DNA of 64,000 nt from Vibrio sp. B1FLJ16 (GCF_905175385.1 NZ_HG992749.1:2418001-2482000), one strand, 5' to 3'. Counted from the stretch's first letter, positions 9,626 through 20,127 are shown. The notes: generated by a model from the letters alone, not told the origin. Program-made: numbers and translations.

Positions 9626-12134
9626 TATTTAATTGTCTTTTCGTTTTCGTTGTCGCGACATGGTTCGCAGGATCATCAGGCCAAACATGCTTTGGATAAC
9701 GCCCTTTCATCTCTTTTTGCACGTCTTTGTAGCTGCCTTTCCAGAAGGCAGCGAGATCAGTCGTCACTTGCAGTGGACGCTGCGCCGGAGAAAGTAATTC
9801 CAGCACCAGAGGTTTACGCCCGAGAGCGACAGCAGGCGAGCTACTTTCTCCAAACACTTCCTGCATCCTTACCGACAATACGGGTTCATGACCATACTGA
9901 TAACGGATGCGTTTTGAAGTTCCCGTTGGTAGCTGATAACGCTCTGGCAGCCACTCATCAATGCTCTTATTTAACGGCCAGCCCAAACGCCCATTCAGTG
10001 CTTCAGTCAGGTTCACTTTACTCAGCTCTTTCACCGACGTTACAGAAACCATATAAGGTGCTAACCACTCATCTAATGATTCAAGCAAATCTGCTTCTTC
10101 AAAGTCTGGCCACGGCTGTTCAGGCAGCCAGTCGACGGCGCAACGGATTCGTTCGAGCAAGTTTTCCGCAGCTGGCGTCCAGTTTAGACTGCTCAAGCCC
10201 TGACGGCGGACATAAGTGAGTAAAGCTTGTGTCATTTTTTCTTTTCCGGGACTCGGCAAAGATTCACGCTCAATCACTATCTGGCCGATTTTTAGTTGTT
10301 TCTCTGCTACTAAACGCCCTCTTTTTTCATCCCAGTCGACCATTTCTTCAGATGAAAATAGTAATTCAAACGTCGCATGCAATATATTGATGTCCAGTTC
10401 ACAAGCCAAATGAACCTGGCTTGAGTTGGAATGCGAACGCATCAGATCAACCGTAACTAAATACTCACATGCGCCCAGAGCATCGTCTGGCCGGCATTCA
10501 GCTCCGTGACCATTCGCCAGAGTAAACCGACCATATTGCTTATTTCGTTGGTGAGAGATGCGCTGCTGTGCAATCCTGTCCGGAAATGCTAGGCTCAACA
10601 CCAGTGGTAGTGAACTTTCATCAACATCTGACAGAGAAAAAACCGTATCCATTTTATGCGCAAGGGACTGGGCTCGCTTAATTAGCAATGATTTTTTAGG
10701 ATGAGAGCTCGTGATCCAGCGGTGCAAACTGTGTCCGATATTCGTGACGTTTCTTTCTGGCTCTTCAATAAGGGCGACCGCCGCCAATGCGGTATTTAAC
10801 ATTTTCTCACTGTGATGCGCAGACTGAATCAACATTGCGGCAGCTCGAGGTTCAACACCGAGCTCGTGTGCTTGTTTACCGTCAGCAGTCAGTTGGCCTT
10901 GCTCGCTGAGCAGCCCCAGAGAAACCAGCAGTTGCCTGGCCTGATTCAGTGCCGCATGAGAAGGAACGTCAAGCCATTTCAGTTCCTGAACATCACTCGC
11001 TCCCCAGAACGCTAACTCCATGACCAAACTGGCAAGATCGGAATACAAAATTTCAGGCTGTGGTACCGCAGGTTGCTGTCTGAACTGACTTTCAGAATAG
11101 AGACGAACGCATATCCCCTCTTCAACACGGCCTGCTCGCCCCATTCGCTGAATAGCAGAAGACTGAGCAATACGCACTTGCTCGAGACGGGTAAGGCCAT
11201 TTTTCAAATCAAACCGGGCAATACGCTCTAAGCCAGAGTCAACCACAAGACGGATCCCTTCAATGGTCAGTGAGGTTTCCGCAATGTTGGTTGCCAATAC
11301 GACTTTACGTTTGCCCTGTATCACAGGAGAAATCGCCTTCTGTTGCTCGTCAAAACTGAGTTGGCCGTAGAGAGGACAAACTTCAACCTCATCAGGCAAA
11401 TGTGCTAATCGCTCTTCAACCTGCCTAATCGCAGCAACGCCCGGAAGAAACGCCAATAGTGAGCCTGACTCTTTACTGAGCAGACCCTCTATCGTCTTAG
11501 CCATCACATTTGGCAGGTGATCATTAACGGCTAAAGGGGCGTAGCGCGTTTCAACCTCAAAACTTCGCCCATGAGATTCGATAAAACTGGCATCCGGCAG
11601 CAGTGATTGCAGCGCTTCCTGATCGAGCGTTGCCGACATGACCACCAGCTTGAGATCATCACGCAGTGCCTCCTGAACTTCCAGGCTGAACGCTAACGCT
11701 GTGTCGGCATGAATACTACGCTCATGAAACTCATCAAAAATCAGCAGATCGACACCATCCAGCTCAGGGGCATTTTGGATCATGCGTGTCATGATCCCTT
11801 CCGTCACAATCTCTAGCTGCGTTGCTGAGCTTACCTTACTTTCGCCGCGAACGCGGTAACCAACTCTCTGACCGACTTGCTCACCGAGTTGCTCCGCCAG
11901 ATAGCGCGCGATATTACGCGCAGCTAACCGCCTTGGCTCAAGCATAATGATTTTTCCAGTCACCAGTTGATGCTGGAGAAGTTGGAGAGGAAAATACGTC
12001 GACTTACCCGCACCCGGCGCGGCTTTTAAGATCACCTGATGTTGGTTTTTGACCGCCGTAAGTAACTGAGGCATCACGGCTTCAATCGGCAATTGTGACA
12101 AAAGAAATACCTTATGGTGTAATGATGGCAACAT
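9618..12134 (-). CDS. hrpB: ATP-dependent RNA helicase-like protein HrpB
   Basis: DEAH/RHA-family helicase, about 838 residues. It carries Walker A (APGAGKST), the DEFH Walker B variant, motif III SATLD, motif VI QRMGRAGR, and the HrpB C-terminal domain with PVALGRKPLVLELLSP. The biological substrate is unknown; some relatives act on mRNA. I begin at the ATG at 12134 (MLPSLHHKVF), preceded by AGG five bases upstream. The open frame continues to 12173, but that start would overlap the divergent sfsA start and adds residues not typical of the family. It is followed directly by mrcB. Confidence 0.93.
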   Translation of the reverse strand: MLPSLHHKVFLLSQLPIEAVMPQLLTAVKNQHQVILKAAPGAGKSTYFPLQLLQHQLVTGKIIMLEPRRLAARNIARYLAEQLGEQVGQRVGYRVRGESKVSSATQLEIVTEGIMTRMIQNAPELDGVDLLIFDEFHERSIHADTALAFSLEVQEALRDDLKLVVMSATLDQEALQSLLPDASFIESHGRSFEVETRYAPLAVNDHLPNVMAKTIEGLLSKESGSLLAFLPGVAAIRQVEERLAHLPDEVEVCPLYGQLSFDEQQKAISPVIQGKRKVVLATNIAETSLTIEGIRLVVDSGLERIARFDLKNGLTRLEQVRIAQSSAIQRMGRAGRVEEGICVRLYSESQFRQQPAVPQPEILYSDLASLVMELAFWGASDVQELKWLDVPSHAALNQARQLLVSLGLLSEQGQLTADGKQAHELGVEPRAAAMLIQSAHHSEKMLNTALAAVALIEEPERNVTNIGHSLHRWITSSHPKKSLLIKRAQSLAHKMDTVFSLSDVDESSLPLVLSLAFPDRIAQQRISHQRNKQYGRFTLANGHGAECRPDDALGACEYLVTVDLMRSHSNSSQVHLACELDINILHATFELLFSSEEMVDWDEKRGRLVAEKQLKIGQIVIERESLPSPGKEKMTQALLTYVRRQGLSSLNWTPAAENLLERIRCAVDWLPEQPWPDFEEADLLESLDEWLAPYMVSVTSVKELSKVNLTEALNGRLGWPLNKSIDEWLPERYQLPTGTSKRIRYQYGHEPVLSVRMQEVFGESSSPAVALGRKPLVLELLSPAQRPLQVTTDLAAFWKGSYKDVQKEMKGRYPKHVWPDDPANHVATTKTKRQLNND

Positions 12135-12167
12135 TGTACCTAAAAGTTTCCCTTCTAAATAAGCAAA

Positions 12168-12884
12168 ATGCATTTCGAACCCGCTTTAGAGTCAGCGACT
12201 CTGCTCAAACGCTATAAACGCTTCCTTGCCGACATTGAACTTGATAACGGCGAAGTTCGCACCATTCACTGTGCAAATACCGGAGCGATGACAGGTTGTG
12301 CCACACCCGGAAACAGGGTCTGGTACTCAACCTCTGACAATCCTAAGCGAAAGTATCCCAATAGCTGGGAGCTGAGTGAAACCGAACTCGGCCACCGAAT
12401 TTGTGTCAATACCGCACGCGCAAACCAGTTAGCGGTTGAGGCTATTGAAAATGACGTCATTTCAGAGCTTTGCGGTTATGACACACTTCAAACTGAAGTG
12501 AAATATGGCAATGAAAATAGCCGAATTGATATCTTGCTCCACGCAAGTGACAAGCCAAAGTGTTATATAGAAGTTAAAAGCGTCACTCTTCTTGATGAAA
12601 CTAACTCTGAGGGGCAAGGATACTTTCCCGATGCCGTCACTACCCGGGGGCAGAAGCATTTGAGAGAGCTCACAGAAATGGCACAAAATGGAAGTAGAGC
12701 CATACTTTTATTTACTGTTTTACATTCAGGTATTGAAAAAGTATCTGTAGCACACCATATAGACGCGAAATATTCACTATTACTCAAACAAGCACTAGAC
12801 GCAGGAGTAGAGGTTCTCTGCTACAAAGCTGAACTGAGCAGTACTGACGTAAAGCTATTTTCTGCTGTTGATTTCATCAGTTAA
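12168..12884 (+). CDS. sfsA: Sugar fermentation stimulation protein SfsA
   Basis: 238-residue SfsA-family protein with an OB-like N-terminus and a PD-(D/E)XK nuclease-like core. Visible family segments are [18 protein letters not shown] and [11 protein letters not shown]; the D...E-x-K residues of the latter two match the nuclease-fold signature. In E. coli it was linked to maltose metabolism and DNA binding, but its biochemical role is unsettled. It lies upstream of dksA as in enterobacteria. Only about 33 bases separate its start from that of the divergent hrpB, so their promoters must overlap or lie inside the genes. Confidence 0.93.
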   Translation: MHFEPALESATLLKRYKRFLADIELDNGEVRTIHCANTGAMTGCATPGNRVWYSTSDNPKRKYPNSWELSETELGHRICVNTARANQLAVEAIENDVISELCGYDTLQTEVKYGNENSRIDILLHASDKPKCYIEVKSVTLLDETNSEGQGYFPDAVTTRGQKHLRELTEMAQNGSRAILLFTVLHSGIEKVSVAHHIDAKYSLLLKQALDAGVEVLCYKAELSSTDVKLFSAVDFIS

Positions 12885-13020
12885 GACGAAAAATGATGCT
12901 GTCTTCACATTGACGATAAGTTTGCAAATCAGTATTTGCTTGCACCGCCTCTTTTTGCTATAGATACCCGCCTTAAATAGACTGCGAAGCAGTTGACTAG
13001 GTGTAAGTAGGAGATGCTGT

Positions 13021-13467
13021 ATGCCAGAAACAAAGAAAAAATCAATCGGCATCCTAGCCATTGCAGGCGTGGAGCCGTATCAGGAAAAGCCTGGTGAAGA
13101 ATACATGTCACCAGCGCAGATTGAACATTTTACGAAAATACTGACAGCTTGGCGCGATCAGCTAAGAGTTGAAGTAGACCGTACTGTTCACCATATGCAG
13201 GACGAAGCAGCAAACTTCCCAGATCCAGTTGACCGCGCTTCTCAGGAAGAAGAGTTCAGCCTAGAACTGCGTAACCGTGACCGTGAACGCCGTTTGATCA
13301 AGAAAATTGAAAAGACTTTAGACAAAATCAAAGATGACGATTTTGGCTTCTGTGAGTCTTGTGGCGTAGAGATTGGCGTACGTCGTCTTGAAGCACGCCC
13401 AACTGCAGACCTTTGTATTGACTGCAAAACGCTTGCAGAAATCAAAGAGAAGCAGATGCAAGGTTAA
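13021..13467 (+). CDS. dksA: RNA polymerase-binding transcription factor DksA
   Basis: 148-residue DksA that works with ppGpp on RNA polymerase through the secondary channel in the stringent response. The coiled-coil tip has the DPVDRAS segment with the two key aspartates. The C4 zinc finger reads CESC...CIDC with normal spacing. A good Shine-Dalgarno (TAGGAG) precedes the ATG. A terminator follows, then gluQRS 70 bases on; dksA-gluQRS is the conserved gamma-proteobacterial order. Confidence 0.97.
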   Translation: MPETKKKSIGILAIAGVEPYQEKPGEEYMSPAQIEHFTKILTAWRDQLRVEVDRTVHHMQDEAANFPDPVDRASQEEEFSLELRNRDRERRLIKKIEKTLDKIKDDDFGFCESCGVEIGVRRLEARPTADLCIDCKTLAEIKEKQMQG

Positions 13468-13489
13468 TCACCACGCAATCTGATTATTG

Positions 13490-13513
13490 AAGGGAGCTCT
13501 GGCTCCCTTTTTG
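13490..13513 (+). terminator. Intrinsic terminator between dksA and gluQRS
   Basis: Stem GGGAGC/GCTCCC with a 4-base loop, followed by TTTTT. In this position it would attenuate rather than abolish transcription into gluQRS, as described for E. coli dksA-gluQRS. Confidence 0.85.
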
Positions 13514-13537
13514 TTTTGGCTTATCTGAGATACACGC

Positions 13538-14401
13538 ATGACAAGCTATGTTGGCCGCTTTGCCCCATCTCCTTCTGGTCCGCTGCATTTTGGCTCTTTG
13601 GTTGCCGCTCTGGGCAGCTACTTCCAAGCAAAAGCAAACCATGGCAAGTGGCTGGTTCGAATAGAAGACCTCGACCCTCCCAGAGAAATGCCCGGAGCTT
13701 CTGAAGCCATTTTAGAAGCGCTACAAGCATACCAATTACTCTGGGATGGTGAAGTGGTATACCAGAGCCAGCGTCATCATCTCTATCAGGCTCAGATTGA
13801 TGTCTGGTTAGAAAACGGCGACGCCTACTACTGTCACTGTACCCGTAAGCAAATTAAAGAGCACGGCGGCTTTTATCCGGGAACATGCCGAGATAAACAC
13901 TTGAAAGAAGGCGCTATACGCCTAAAAATGACCAGGCCTGTCGCCAGCTTCTTCGACCAAAAACATGGCACAATCCATATTCCCGAACAGTTGGTTAATG
14001 AAGATTTCATTATTAAACGTCGAGATGGATTATTTGCCTATAATCTTGCGGTAGTATTGGATGACATCGACCAAGGTGTGACTGAAGTTGTTCGCGGAGC
14101 GGATTTAATCGAGCCAACAGGAAGACAAATAAGCTTATACCAAACCCTTGGCCAACCCGAGGTGAGTTACTTGCACTTACCTCTGGCGATGGACGATAAC
14201 GGCAATAAACTGTCGAAACAAAATCACGCGACGGCTATTGATATTAATAACCCGAATCCTGCTCTGCTCAAAGCCATGACATTTTTGGGCTTTGATATTC
14301 CCGAAGACATTAAAGCGAGTGAAATTGCAGAAATTCTTCGCTGGGGCTGCGAAAACTGGCGTTTAGAACAGCTTCCCGCAGAGATCGAGATCACTGCATG
14401 A
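13538..14401 (+). CDS. gluQRS: Glutamyl-Q tRNA(Asp) synthetase
   Basis: Truncated paralogue of glutamyl-tRNA synthetase that attaches glutamate to queuosine-34 of tRNA(Asp). Its 287 residues cover only the catalytic domain; the anticodon-binding domain is absent, as is normal for the family. Seen are the HIGH-like PLHFGS, the zinc site CHCTRKQIKEHGGFYPGTC and the KMSKS-like KLSKQ loop. It lies downstream of dksA and upstream of pcnB, the usual order. Confidence 0.95.
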   Translation: MTSYVGRFAPSPSGPLHFGSLVAALGSYFQAKANHGKWLVRIEDLDPPREMPGASEAILEALQAYQLLWDGEVVYQSQRHHLYQAQIDVWLENGDAYYCHCTRKQIKEHGGFYPGTCRDKHLKEGAIRLKMTRPVASFFDQKHGTIHIPEQLVNEDFIIKRRDGLFAYNLAVVLDDIDQGVTEVVRGADLIEPTGRQISLYQTLGQPEVSYLHLPLAMDDNGNKLSKQNHATAIDINNPNPALLKAMTFLGFDIPEDIKASEIAEILRWGCENWRLEQLPAEIEITA

Positions 14402-14501
14402 TTCTCAAATGGCACCGTGTAGTGCTATCATTAGCCGCAAATCAGCCCTAGGGCTTAAAAACTAACCAAAGCAAAATTGGACTAAACCCATTTATTGCCA
14501 G

Positions 14502-15866
14502 ATGCACATGAATACAAACGACTATACACCAAGCGAAGCTGCGACAATTCCAGAGCTCGCTCTCAATGTAATAACTCGTGAAGAGCACAACATTTCGCGT
14601 AAGCAGATCAGTGACAATGCGCTGAAGGTACTGTACCGCCTAAATAATGCTGGTTTCGATGCATTTCTTGTCGGTGGCGGGGTTCGAGACTTACTGCTTG
14701 GACAGAAACCAAAAGACTTTGATATTGCGACTAACGCAACACCGGAACAAATCAAGCAGCTGTTCAGAAACTGCCGCCTGATTGGCCGCCGCTTCCGTCT
14801 GGCTCACATTATGTTTGGCCGGGACATTATTGAAGTCGCGACTTTCCGTGGCCACCATCAAGAGCAGAAAAATAAGAACGTCTCTCAGCAGTCTAAAGAA
14901 GGTATGTTACTGCGCGACAACGTATACGGTACGGTTGATGAAGATGCAGAGCGCCGCGATTTCACTATCAACTCGATGTATTACAACATCGCAGACTACT
15001 CAATACACGACTATGCCCGTGGTATTGAAGACCTGGAAGATCGCCTGATTCGCCTGATTGGTGACCCTGAAACCCGTTACCGTGAAGATCCGGTGCGCAT
15101 GCTGCGCGCTATCCGTTTCGCGGTCAAACTTGATTTTGATATCGAAGAAGACACCGCAGCACCTATCGAAGAGATGTCAACACTGCTGCGTGATATACCA
15201 TCTGCTCGTCTGTTCGAAGAGTCACTCAAGCTACTGCAATCAGGTCAGGGGCTGGAAACCTACCATCTGCTGCGTGAGTACAACCTGTTCCAGCAGCTTT
15301 TCCCAACGATTGCAGAGCATTTCACTGAAGATTACTCATCTCCGACTGAACAGATGCTGGATCTGGTTCTCGACTCCACTGATATGCGAATCGAAGAAGG
15401 TAAGCGTATCAATCCGGCATTTATGTTTGCGGCTATGCTGTGGTACCCGCTTTGTGCTGTAGCAGAAAGACTGATGGAACAACGTCATCTTGCTTATTAC
15501 GATGCCATTATGGAAGCGAGTAATATCATCCTTGATGATCAGGTTCGCACTATAGCTATACCACGACGTCACACCGCGACTATTCGTGAGATTTGGCAGC
15601 TGCAACTGCGCCTGCCGCGACGCAATGGTAAGCGCGCATTCCGTCTTATGGAGCTGAACAAGTTCCGTGCGGGCTTCGATTTCCTTGAAATGCGGGGTGA
15701 AGTGGAAGGCGGCGAGACAGAGAAACTAGCCAAATGGTGGGAAACTTTCCAGAATGCCGGCCGAGAAATGCGTCAGGCAATGGCTGCCGACCTCGACGAC
15801 CAAGCACCAAAAGGTCAGCGTCGCCGTAAAACCTACCGTAAGAAAAAAAGTAAGCCTAAATCATGA
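14502..15866 (+). CDS. pcnB: Poly(A) polymerase I
   Basis: Adds 3' poly(A) tails to RNA, promoting decay and controlling antisense RNAs such as RNAI. The 454-residue protein has the nucleotidyltransferase head LVGGGVRDLLLG with DFDIAT carrying the catalytic aspartates, RRDFTINSM, the RNA-binding region, and a very basic tail (GQRRRKTYRKKKSKPKS). The ATG at 14502, or the next at 14508, lacks a strong Shine-Dalgarno. E. coli pcnB also starts inefficiently, at a non-ATG codon, so the true start may differ by a few codons. The stop overlaps the folK start (ATGA). Confidence 0.95.
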   Translation: MHMNTNDYTPSEAATIPELALNVITREEHNISRKQISDNALKVLYRLNNAGFDAFLVGGGVRDLLLGQKPKDFDIATNATPEQIKQLFRNCRLIGRRFRLAHIMFGRDIIEVATFRGHHQEQKNKNVSQQSKEGMLLRDNVYGTVDEDAERRDFTINSMYYNIADYSIHDYARGIEDLEDRLIRLIGDPETRYREDPVRMLRAIRFAVKLDFDIEEDTAAPIEEMSTLLRDIPSARLFEESLKLLQSGQGLETYHLLREYNLFQQLFPTIAEHFTEDYSSPTEQMLDLVLDSTDMRIEEGKRINPAFMFAAMLWYPLCAVAERLMEQRHLAYYDAIMEASNIILDDQVRTIAIPRRHTATIREIWQLQLRLPRRNGKRAFRLMELNKFRAGFDFLEMRGEVEGGETEKLAKWWETFQNAGREMRQAMAADLDDQAPKGQRRRKTYRKKKSKPKS

Positions 15867-16348
15867 TCACAGCATACATTGCGGTAGGCAGTAACCTGGC
15901 TGATCCTGTCAGCCAGGCGAAACTAGCGATCGAAGCACTAAAAACGCTGCCTGAATCAGAGTTTGTAAAAGCCTCTGAACTATACAGCAGCACGCCTATG
16001 GGGCCACAAAACCAACCGGATTACATCAATGCGGTCGTGGCAATAAAAACTAATTTGACGCCTCTGCAACTGCTTGATTGCACACAAGCCATTGAGCAGG
16101 AACAAGGGCGTGTCCGTAAAGATGAACGCTGGGGACCAAGAACTCTTGATCTCGACATTATTCTTTATGGCAATGAGGTGATTAACTCCGAAAGACTGAC
16201 CATTCCTCACTACGGAATGAAGGAGCGCGAGTTCGTGCTCTATCCTCTTGCGGAAATTGCACCAAGTTTACAACTCCCTGACGGGACCGAGGTCTCTGCT
16301 CTGCTCAAACAAGTAGACAGAAACGGCCTCAGTATTTGGCAGTCATAG
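15863..16348 (+). CDS. folK: 2-amino-4-hydroxy-6-hydroxymethyldihydropteridine pyrophosphokinase (HPPK)
   Basis: Folate-pathway enzyme transferring pyrophosphate from ATP to 6-hydroxymethyl-7,8-dihydropterin. It has 161 residues, the usual size. The N-terminus AYIAVGSNLADP and the signature RWGPRTLDLDIILYG with its Mg2+-binding aspartates are intact. It is translationally coupled to pcnB by a 4-base overlap and followed 24 bases later by panB. The pcnB-folK-panB-panC order is conserved in gamma-proteobacteria. Confidence 0.96.
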   Translation: MITAYIAVGSNLADPVSQAKLAIEALKTLPESEFVKASELYSSTPMGPQNQPDYINAVVAIKTNLTPLQLLDCTQAIEQEQGRVRKDERWGPRTLDLDIILYGNEVINSERLTIPHYGMKEREFVLYPLAEIAPSLQLPDGTEVSALLKQVDRNGLSIWQS

Positions 16349-16372
16349 CCAACTCCTAGGAAGGATAAAATA

Positions 16373-17167
16373 ATGAAAAAAATGACCATAAACGACCTTA
16401 TCAAGTGGAAACAAGAAGGTCGTAAATTTGCCACTTCAACGGCTTACGATGCGAGCTTTGCTCAGCTATTTGAAAGCCAGGAAATGCCTGTTCTGCTAGT
16501 GGGTGACTCACTGGGAATGGTTCTTCAAGGTGAAAACGATACGCTGCCGGTAACCGTAGATGACATTGTTTACCACACGCGCTGTGTACGTACAGGAAGC
16601 CCGAACTGTCTTCTGATGGCTGATATGCCGTTCATGAGCTACGCAACGCCAGAACAAGCCTGTGAAAGCGCAGCAAAAATCATGCGTGCAGGTGCAAACA
16701 TGGTGAAGATTGAAGGTGGCGAATGGTTAGTTGATACCGTCAAGATGCTAACTGAACGTGCCGTGCCTGTGTGTGCGCACTTAGGTCTGACTCCTCAGTC
16801 GGTGAACATCTTCGGTGGCTATAAAATACAAGGCCGCGATCAGGAAAAAGCGGATCGTATGGTCAAAGATGCACTCGCACTGCAAGAAGCCGGCGCTCAG
16901 ATCGTACTACTTGAGTGTGTTCCTGCGGAACTGGCAGAACGTATTACGAAATTACTCGACGTGCCTGTCATCGGTATTGGCGCAGGTAACGTGACGGACG
17001 GTCAAATTCTTGTAATGCATGATATGTTCGGCATCTCTGCTAACTACATGCCTAAATTCTCGAAAAACTTTCTTGCTGAAACCGGTGATATGCGTAAAGC
17101 CGTAGCAAAATACATGGAAGATGTTGCAAACGGTGTGTTCCCAGACGAAGCTCATACCATTGCTTAG
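16373..17167 (+). CDS. panB: 3-methyl-2-oxobutanoate hydroxymethyltransferase
   Basis: First committed step to pantothenate: transfers a hydroxymethyl group from methylene-THF to 2-oxoisovalerate. The 264-residue TIM barrel shows [21 protein letters not shown] and HLGLTPQS, which hold the Mg2+ and substrate ligands. A clear Shine-Dalgarno (AGGAAGGA) lies before the ATG. panC follows after 11 bases, so the two are co-translated. Confidence 0.97.
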   Translation: MKKMTINDLIKWKQEGRKFATSTAYDASFAQLFESQEMPVLLVGDSLGMVLQGENDTLPVTVDDIVYHTRCVRTGSPNCLLMADMPFMSYATPEQACESAAKIMRAGANMVKIEGGEWLVDTVKMLTERAVPVCAHLGLTPQSVNIFGGYKIQGRDQEKADRMVKDALALQEAGAQIVLLECVPAELAERITKLLDVPVIGIGAGNVTDGQILVMHDMFGISANYMPKFSKNFLAETGDMRKAVAKYMEDVANGVFPDEAHTIA

Positions 17168-17178
17168 AGGATAAGTGC

Positions 17179-18084
17179 ATGCAAACTTTTGCGGAAATTT
17201 CAGCAACTCGTGAACAGATAAAAGCCTTCAAGCGTGAAGGCCGTAAAATTGCCTTTGTCCCGACAATGGGCAATCTTCACGAAGGTCACCTGACGCTCGT
17301 TCGTAAAGCGCGCGAATACGCTGATATCGTTGTTGTAAGCATCTTTGTTAACCCGATGCAGTTTGAGCGTGCCGACGATTTGGCAAACTACCCTCGTACG
17401 CTTGATGACGACCTGAGCAAGCTTAGCGCTGAAGGGGTGGATTTAGTGTTCACACCGACACCCGAGATTATGTACCCGGAAGGTTTAGACAAGCAGACTT
17501 TTGTGGATGTACCTGGTCTTTCAACTATTCTTGAGGGTGCTTCACGTCCGGGTCACTTCCGTGGTGTCACCACTATTGTCAATAAGCTGTTTAACATCGT
17601 TCAGCCGGATGTCGCTTGCTTCGGAGAAAAAGATTTTCAGCAGCTAGCTGTCATTCGTAAGATGGTCACCGATCTGGCAATGGACATTAAAATAGTCGGT
17701 GTCCCTACCGTGCGTGAAATGGACGGACTCGCGATGAGCTCCCGAAACGGACTGCTTACTCTTGATCAACGCCAGCGTGCTCCGGTTCTTGCCCGCACAA
17801 TGCGATGGATTAGCAGCGCAATGCGTGGCGGCCGCGATGATTACGCGTCAATTATTGAAGATGCAAATGATCAGCTTCGTGCTGCTGGATTGCACCCAGA
17901 TGAAATCTTCATCCGTGACTCACGCACTCTGCAAGATATCACGACTGGAACCACTCAGGCGGTAATTCTGATGTCCGCATTCTTAGGTAGCGTTCGCCTA
18001 ATCGACAATCAAACTGTTGATATAGCATTAGAGACCAAAGAAGACTCAGAATCTGGTGCAGCTCCTTCAGCAAGCGCAGAGTAA
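17179..18084 (+). CDS. panC: Pantothenate synthetase
   Basis: ATP-dependent condensation of pantoate with beta-alanine. The 301-residue protein has the nucleotidyltransferase motif [18 protein letters not shown], the KMSKS-like MSSRN, and a normal C-terminal domain. The last residues ([15 protein letters not shown]) form a short Ala/Ser/Glu-rich tail beyond the usual end. It is last in the pcnB-folK-panB-panC run and is followed by a terminator. Confidence 0.97.
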   Translation: MQTFAEISATREQIKAFKREGRKIAFVPTMGNLHEGHLTLVRKAREYADIVVVSIFVNPMQFERADDLANYPRTLDDDLSKLSAEGVDLVFTPTPEIMYPEGLDKQTFVDVPGLSTILEGASRPGHFRGVTTIVNKLFNIVQPDVACFGEKDFQQLAVIRKMVTDLAMDIKIVGVPTVREMDGLAMSSRNGLLTLDQRQRAPVLARTMRWISSAMRGGRDDYASIIEDANDQLRAAGLHPDEIFIRDSRTLQDITTGTTQAVILMSAFLGSVRLIDNQTVDIALETKEDSESGAAPSASAE

Positions 18085-18100
18085 TAACACAGCGAATGCC

Positions 18101-18118
18101 GAATAACCTGAGCTCAGG
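18101..18118. repeat. Dispersed palindrome-containing repeat, copy 2
   Basis: GAATAACCTGAGCTCAGG is identical to the copy at 1844. Here the palindrome extends to 16 bases (AACCTGAGCTCAGGTT). It lies between the panC stop and its terminator. Confidence 0.6.
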
Positions 18119-18125
18119 TTAAATA

Positions 18126-18154
18126 AAAAGGTCGACTTAATGTCGACCTTTTTT
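18126..18154. terminator. Bidirectional terminator between panC and yadH
   Basis: Stem AAGGTCGAC/GTCGACCTT with a 5-base loop, flanked by A-runs and T-runs. It can stop transcription from both convergent units. Confidence 0.85.
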
Positions 18155-18194
18155 GTACTTAATGCATTGTCGGGATATATCGACAACCCATATG

Positions 18195-18965
18195 TTATGA
18201 ACGCAGACCAATGCCTTTCGTCACCAGATAGTGTGCGATCGCATACAGCACAACGACAAATACAGTGAGTACGCTGAATGAAGTCACAATACCCACATCT
18301 GATACACCTAAGAAGCCGTAACGGAACGCATTAACCATATAGACGATCGGATTGATTTTAGACACACCCTGCCAGAACTCAGGCAGTAAGCTGATCGAAT
18401 AAAACACCCCGCCGAGGTAAGTCAGAGGAGTTAAAACAAAGGTTGGGATGATGGAAATATCATCAAACGTTTTTGCGTATACCGCGTTAATTAAACCGCC
18501 AAGTGCAAACACAACTGAGGTCATAAATACCGTCGCAACAATGATCCCCCAATGCTCCACCTGCAGATCCACAAACAACAGAGAAACACAGGTGACGATC
18601 GCACCGACCAACAAACCACGGGTAACACCACCCATTACATAACCCATGATGATCACATAGTTAGGTACAGGGGCAACCAGCAACTCTTCAATGTTTTTCT
18701 GTAGCTTAGCGCTGAAGAAAGATGAGGCAACGTTGGAATAAGAGTTAGTGATCACTGACATCATAATCAGGCCGGGAACGATGTATTCCATATAGGTAAA
18801 ACCGCTCATTTCACCAATTCGGGAACCAATTAAGTTACCGAAAATGATGAAATAAAGTGTCATGGTAATCGCCGGCGGAACCAGTGTCTGTACCCAGATA
18901 CGCGAGAAACGGGTGACTTCTTTGCCCAGCAAACTGCGAAATGCGGTCCAATATAATCCGTACAT
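18195..18965 (-). CDS. yadH: ABC-2 type transporter permease (YadH-like)
   Basis: 256-residue inner-membrane permease with about six hydrophobic segments and the ABC-2 signature region LPEFWQGVSKINPIVYMVNA. It pairs with the ATPase immediately upstream; the ATPase stop and the permease ATG are one base apart. The family exports unknown substrates; the E. coli YadGH pair has no firm function. It is convergent with panC. Confidence 0.9.
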   Translation of the reverse strand: MYGLYWTAFRSLLGKEVTRFSRIWVQTLVPPAITMTLYFIIFGNLIGSRIGEMSGFTYMEYIVPGLIMMSVITNSYSNVASSFFSAKLQKNIEELLVAPVPNYVIIMGYVMGGVTRGLLVGAIVTCVSLLFVDLQVEHWGIIVATVFMTSVVFALGGLINAVYAKTFDDISIIPTFVLTPLTYLGGVFYSISLLPEFWQGVSKINPIVYMVNAFRYGFLGVSDVGIVTSFSVLTVFVVVLYAIAHYLVTKGIGLRS

Positions 18966-19883
18966 TTACTTGCTCCCTTCTCTGACAATACTTACGAACA
19001 GCTCTTCCAGTCGGTTAGCTTTGTTTCGCATCGACAATACTTTGATACCATGTTCAGTAAGCTGACTAAATACTGAGTTCAAGCCTTGGCTCTTATCCAG
19101 CTCAATCTCAAGTGAACCTTCCACCAGGCTCTGGCGATTTACCCCAGTCAGTTCTGGTACTTCACCATCGCATTCAATATCAAGAATGAAAGTTTCAACG
19201 CTCAACTTTCCAAGAAGTGATTTCATTGTCGTGTTTTCAATCAGCTCACCACGATTAATGATGCCGATATTGCGACACAGCATTTCGGCTTCTTCTAAAT
19301 AGTGGGTGGTCAGGATAATAGTGATCCCCTGCTCCTTATTGATCTCTTTAAGAAAATCCCACATCGAGCGGCGTAATTCGATGTCAACACCGGCAGTAGG
19401 CTCATCAAGGATCAACAGTTTCGGTTCATGCATAAGAGCACGGGCAATCATCAAACGACGCTTCATACCACCAGACAGATTTCGGGCACGCTCTGCGCGC
19501 TTTTCCCACAGATCAAGCTTCTTGAGGTACTTTTCTGCGCGCTCTTTCGCTAGCCCTTTTGGTACGCCGTAATAACCGGCTTGCTGGATAACGATCTGCT
19601 CAACGGTTTCAAACTGGTTGAAGTTAAATTCCTGAGGTACAAGACCTAAGTTCTGTTTGGCTAATTCAAGATCGGTATCAATGTCGTAACCAAAAACTTT
19701 AGTGGTTCCTGAAGTCTTATTAACGAGAGAAGCGATAATGCCGATTGTGGTGGATTTCCCTGCCCCGTTTGGGCCAAGAAGCGCGTAAAAGTCACCTTTT
19801 TGAACTTGTAGACTGATGCCTTTTAACGCCTCAAATCCGCCTGCATACGTCTTGCGAAGCTGTTCGATTTCTAATGCGTACAT
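18966..19883 (-). CDS. yadG: ABC transporter ATP-binding protein (YadG-like)
   Basis: 305-residue ATPase with Walker A GPNGAGKST, signature LSGGMKRR, Walker B LLILDEPTAGVD and the H-loop TTHYLEEA. After residue 220 there is a C-terminal extension of the kind seen in drug/lipid exporter ATPases. It is directly coupled to yadH and forms a two-gene export system of unknown substrate. Confidence 0.92.
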   Translation of the reverse strand: MYALEIEQLRKTYAGGFEALKGISLQVQKGDFYALLGPNGAGKSTTIGIIASLVNKTSGTTKVFGYDIDTDLELAKQNLGLVPQEFNFNQFETVEQIVIQQAGYYGVPKGLAKERAEKYLKKLDLWEKRAERARNLSGGMKRRLMIARALMHEPKLLILDEPTAGVDIELRRSMWDFLKEINKEQGITIILTTHYLEEAEMLCRNIGIINRGELIENTTMKSLLGKLSVETFILDIECDGEVPELTGVNRQSLVEGSLEIELDKSQGLNSVFSQLTEHGIKVLSMRNKANRLEELFVSIVREGSK

Positions 19884-20127
19884 AGCGTAGTGGTTGCCAT
19901 CTGTTTGTAATTCGTGATTGCGGATACCAATTGGAATCTTTGAGCAATTCAGAGCCTATAACTCTGAACTATCTTTCGGTATTGCACTGAAGGGCGATTA
20001 GTTTATCGTTGAATAACGATGTTTACAATTAAACCTTTCCATAAACTTAGAAGCATTACTCGCCCCTGATTCTGGGGTTATCAGAGCTGACGAAAAGATC
20101 GATTTGTACAGATAAGCAAGAAATGAA

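Noticed and set aside
9650..10219. Plus-strand ORF of 189 codons opposite hrpB
   Set aside because: Lies wholly antisense to conserved hrpB coding sequence and has no recognisable features.
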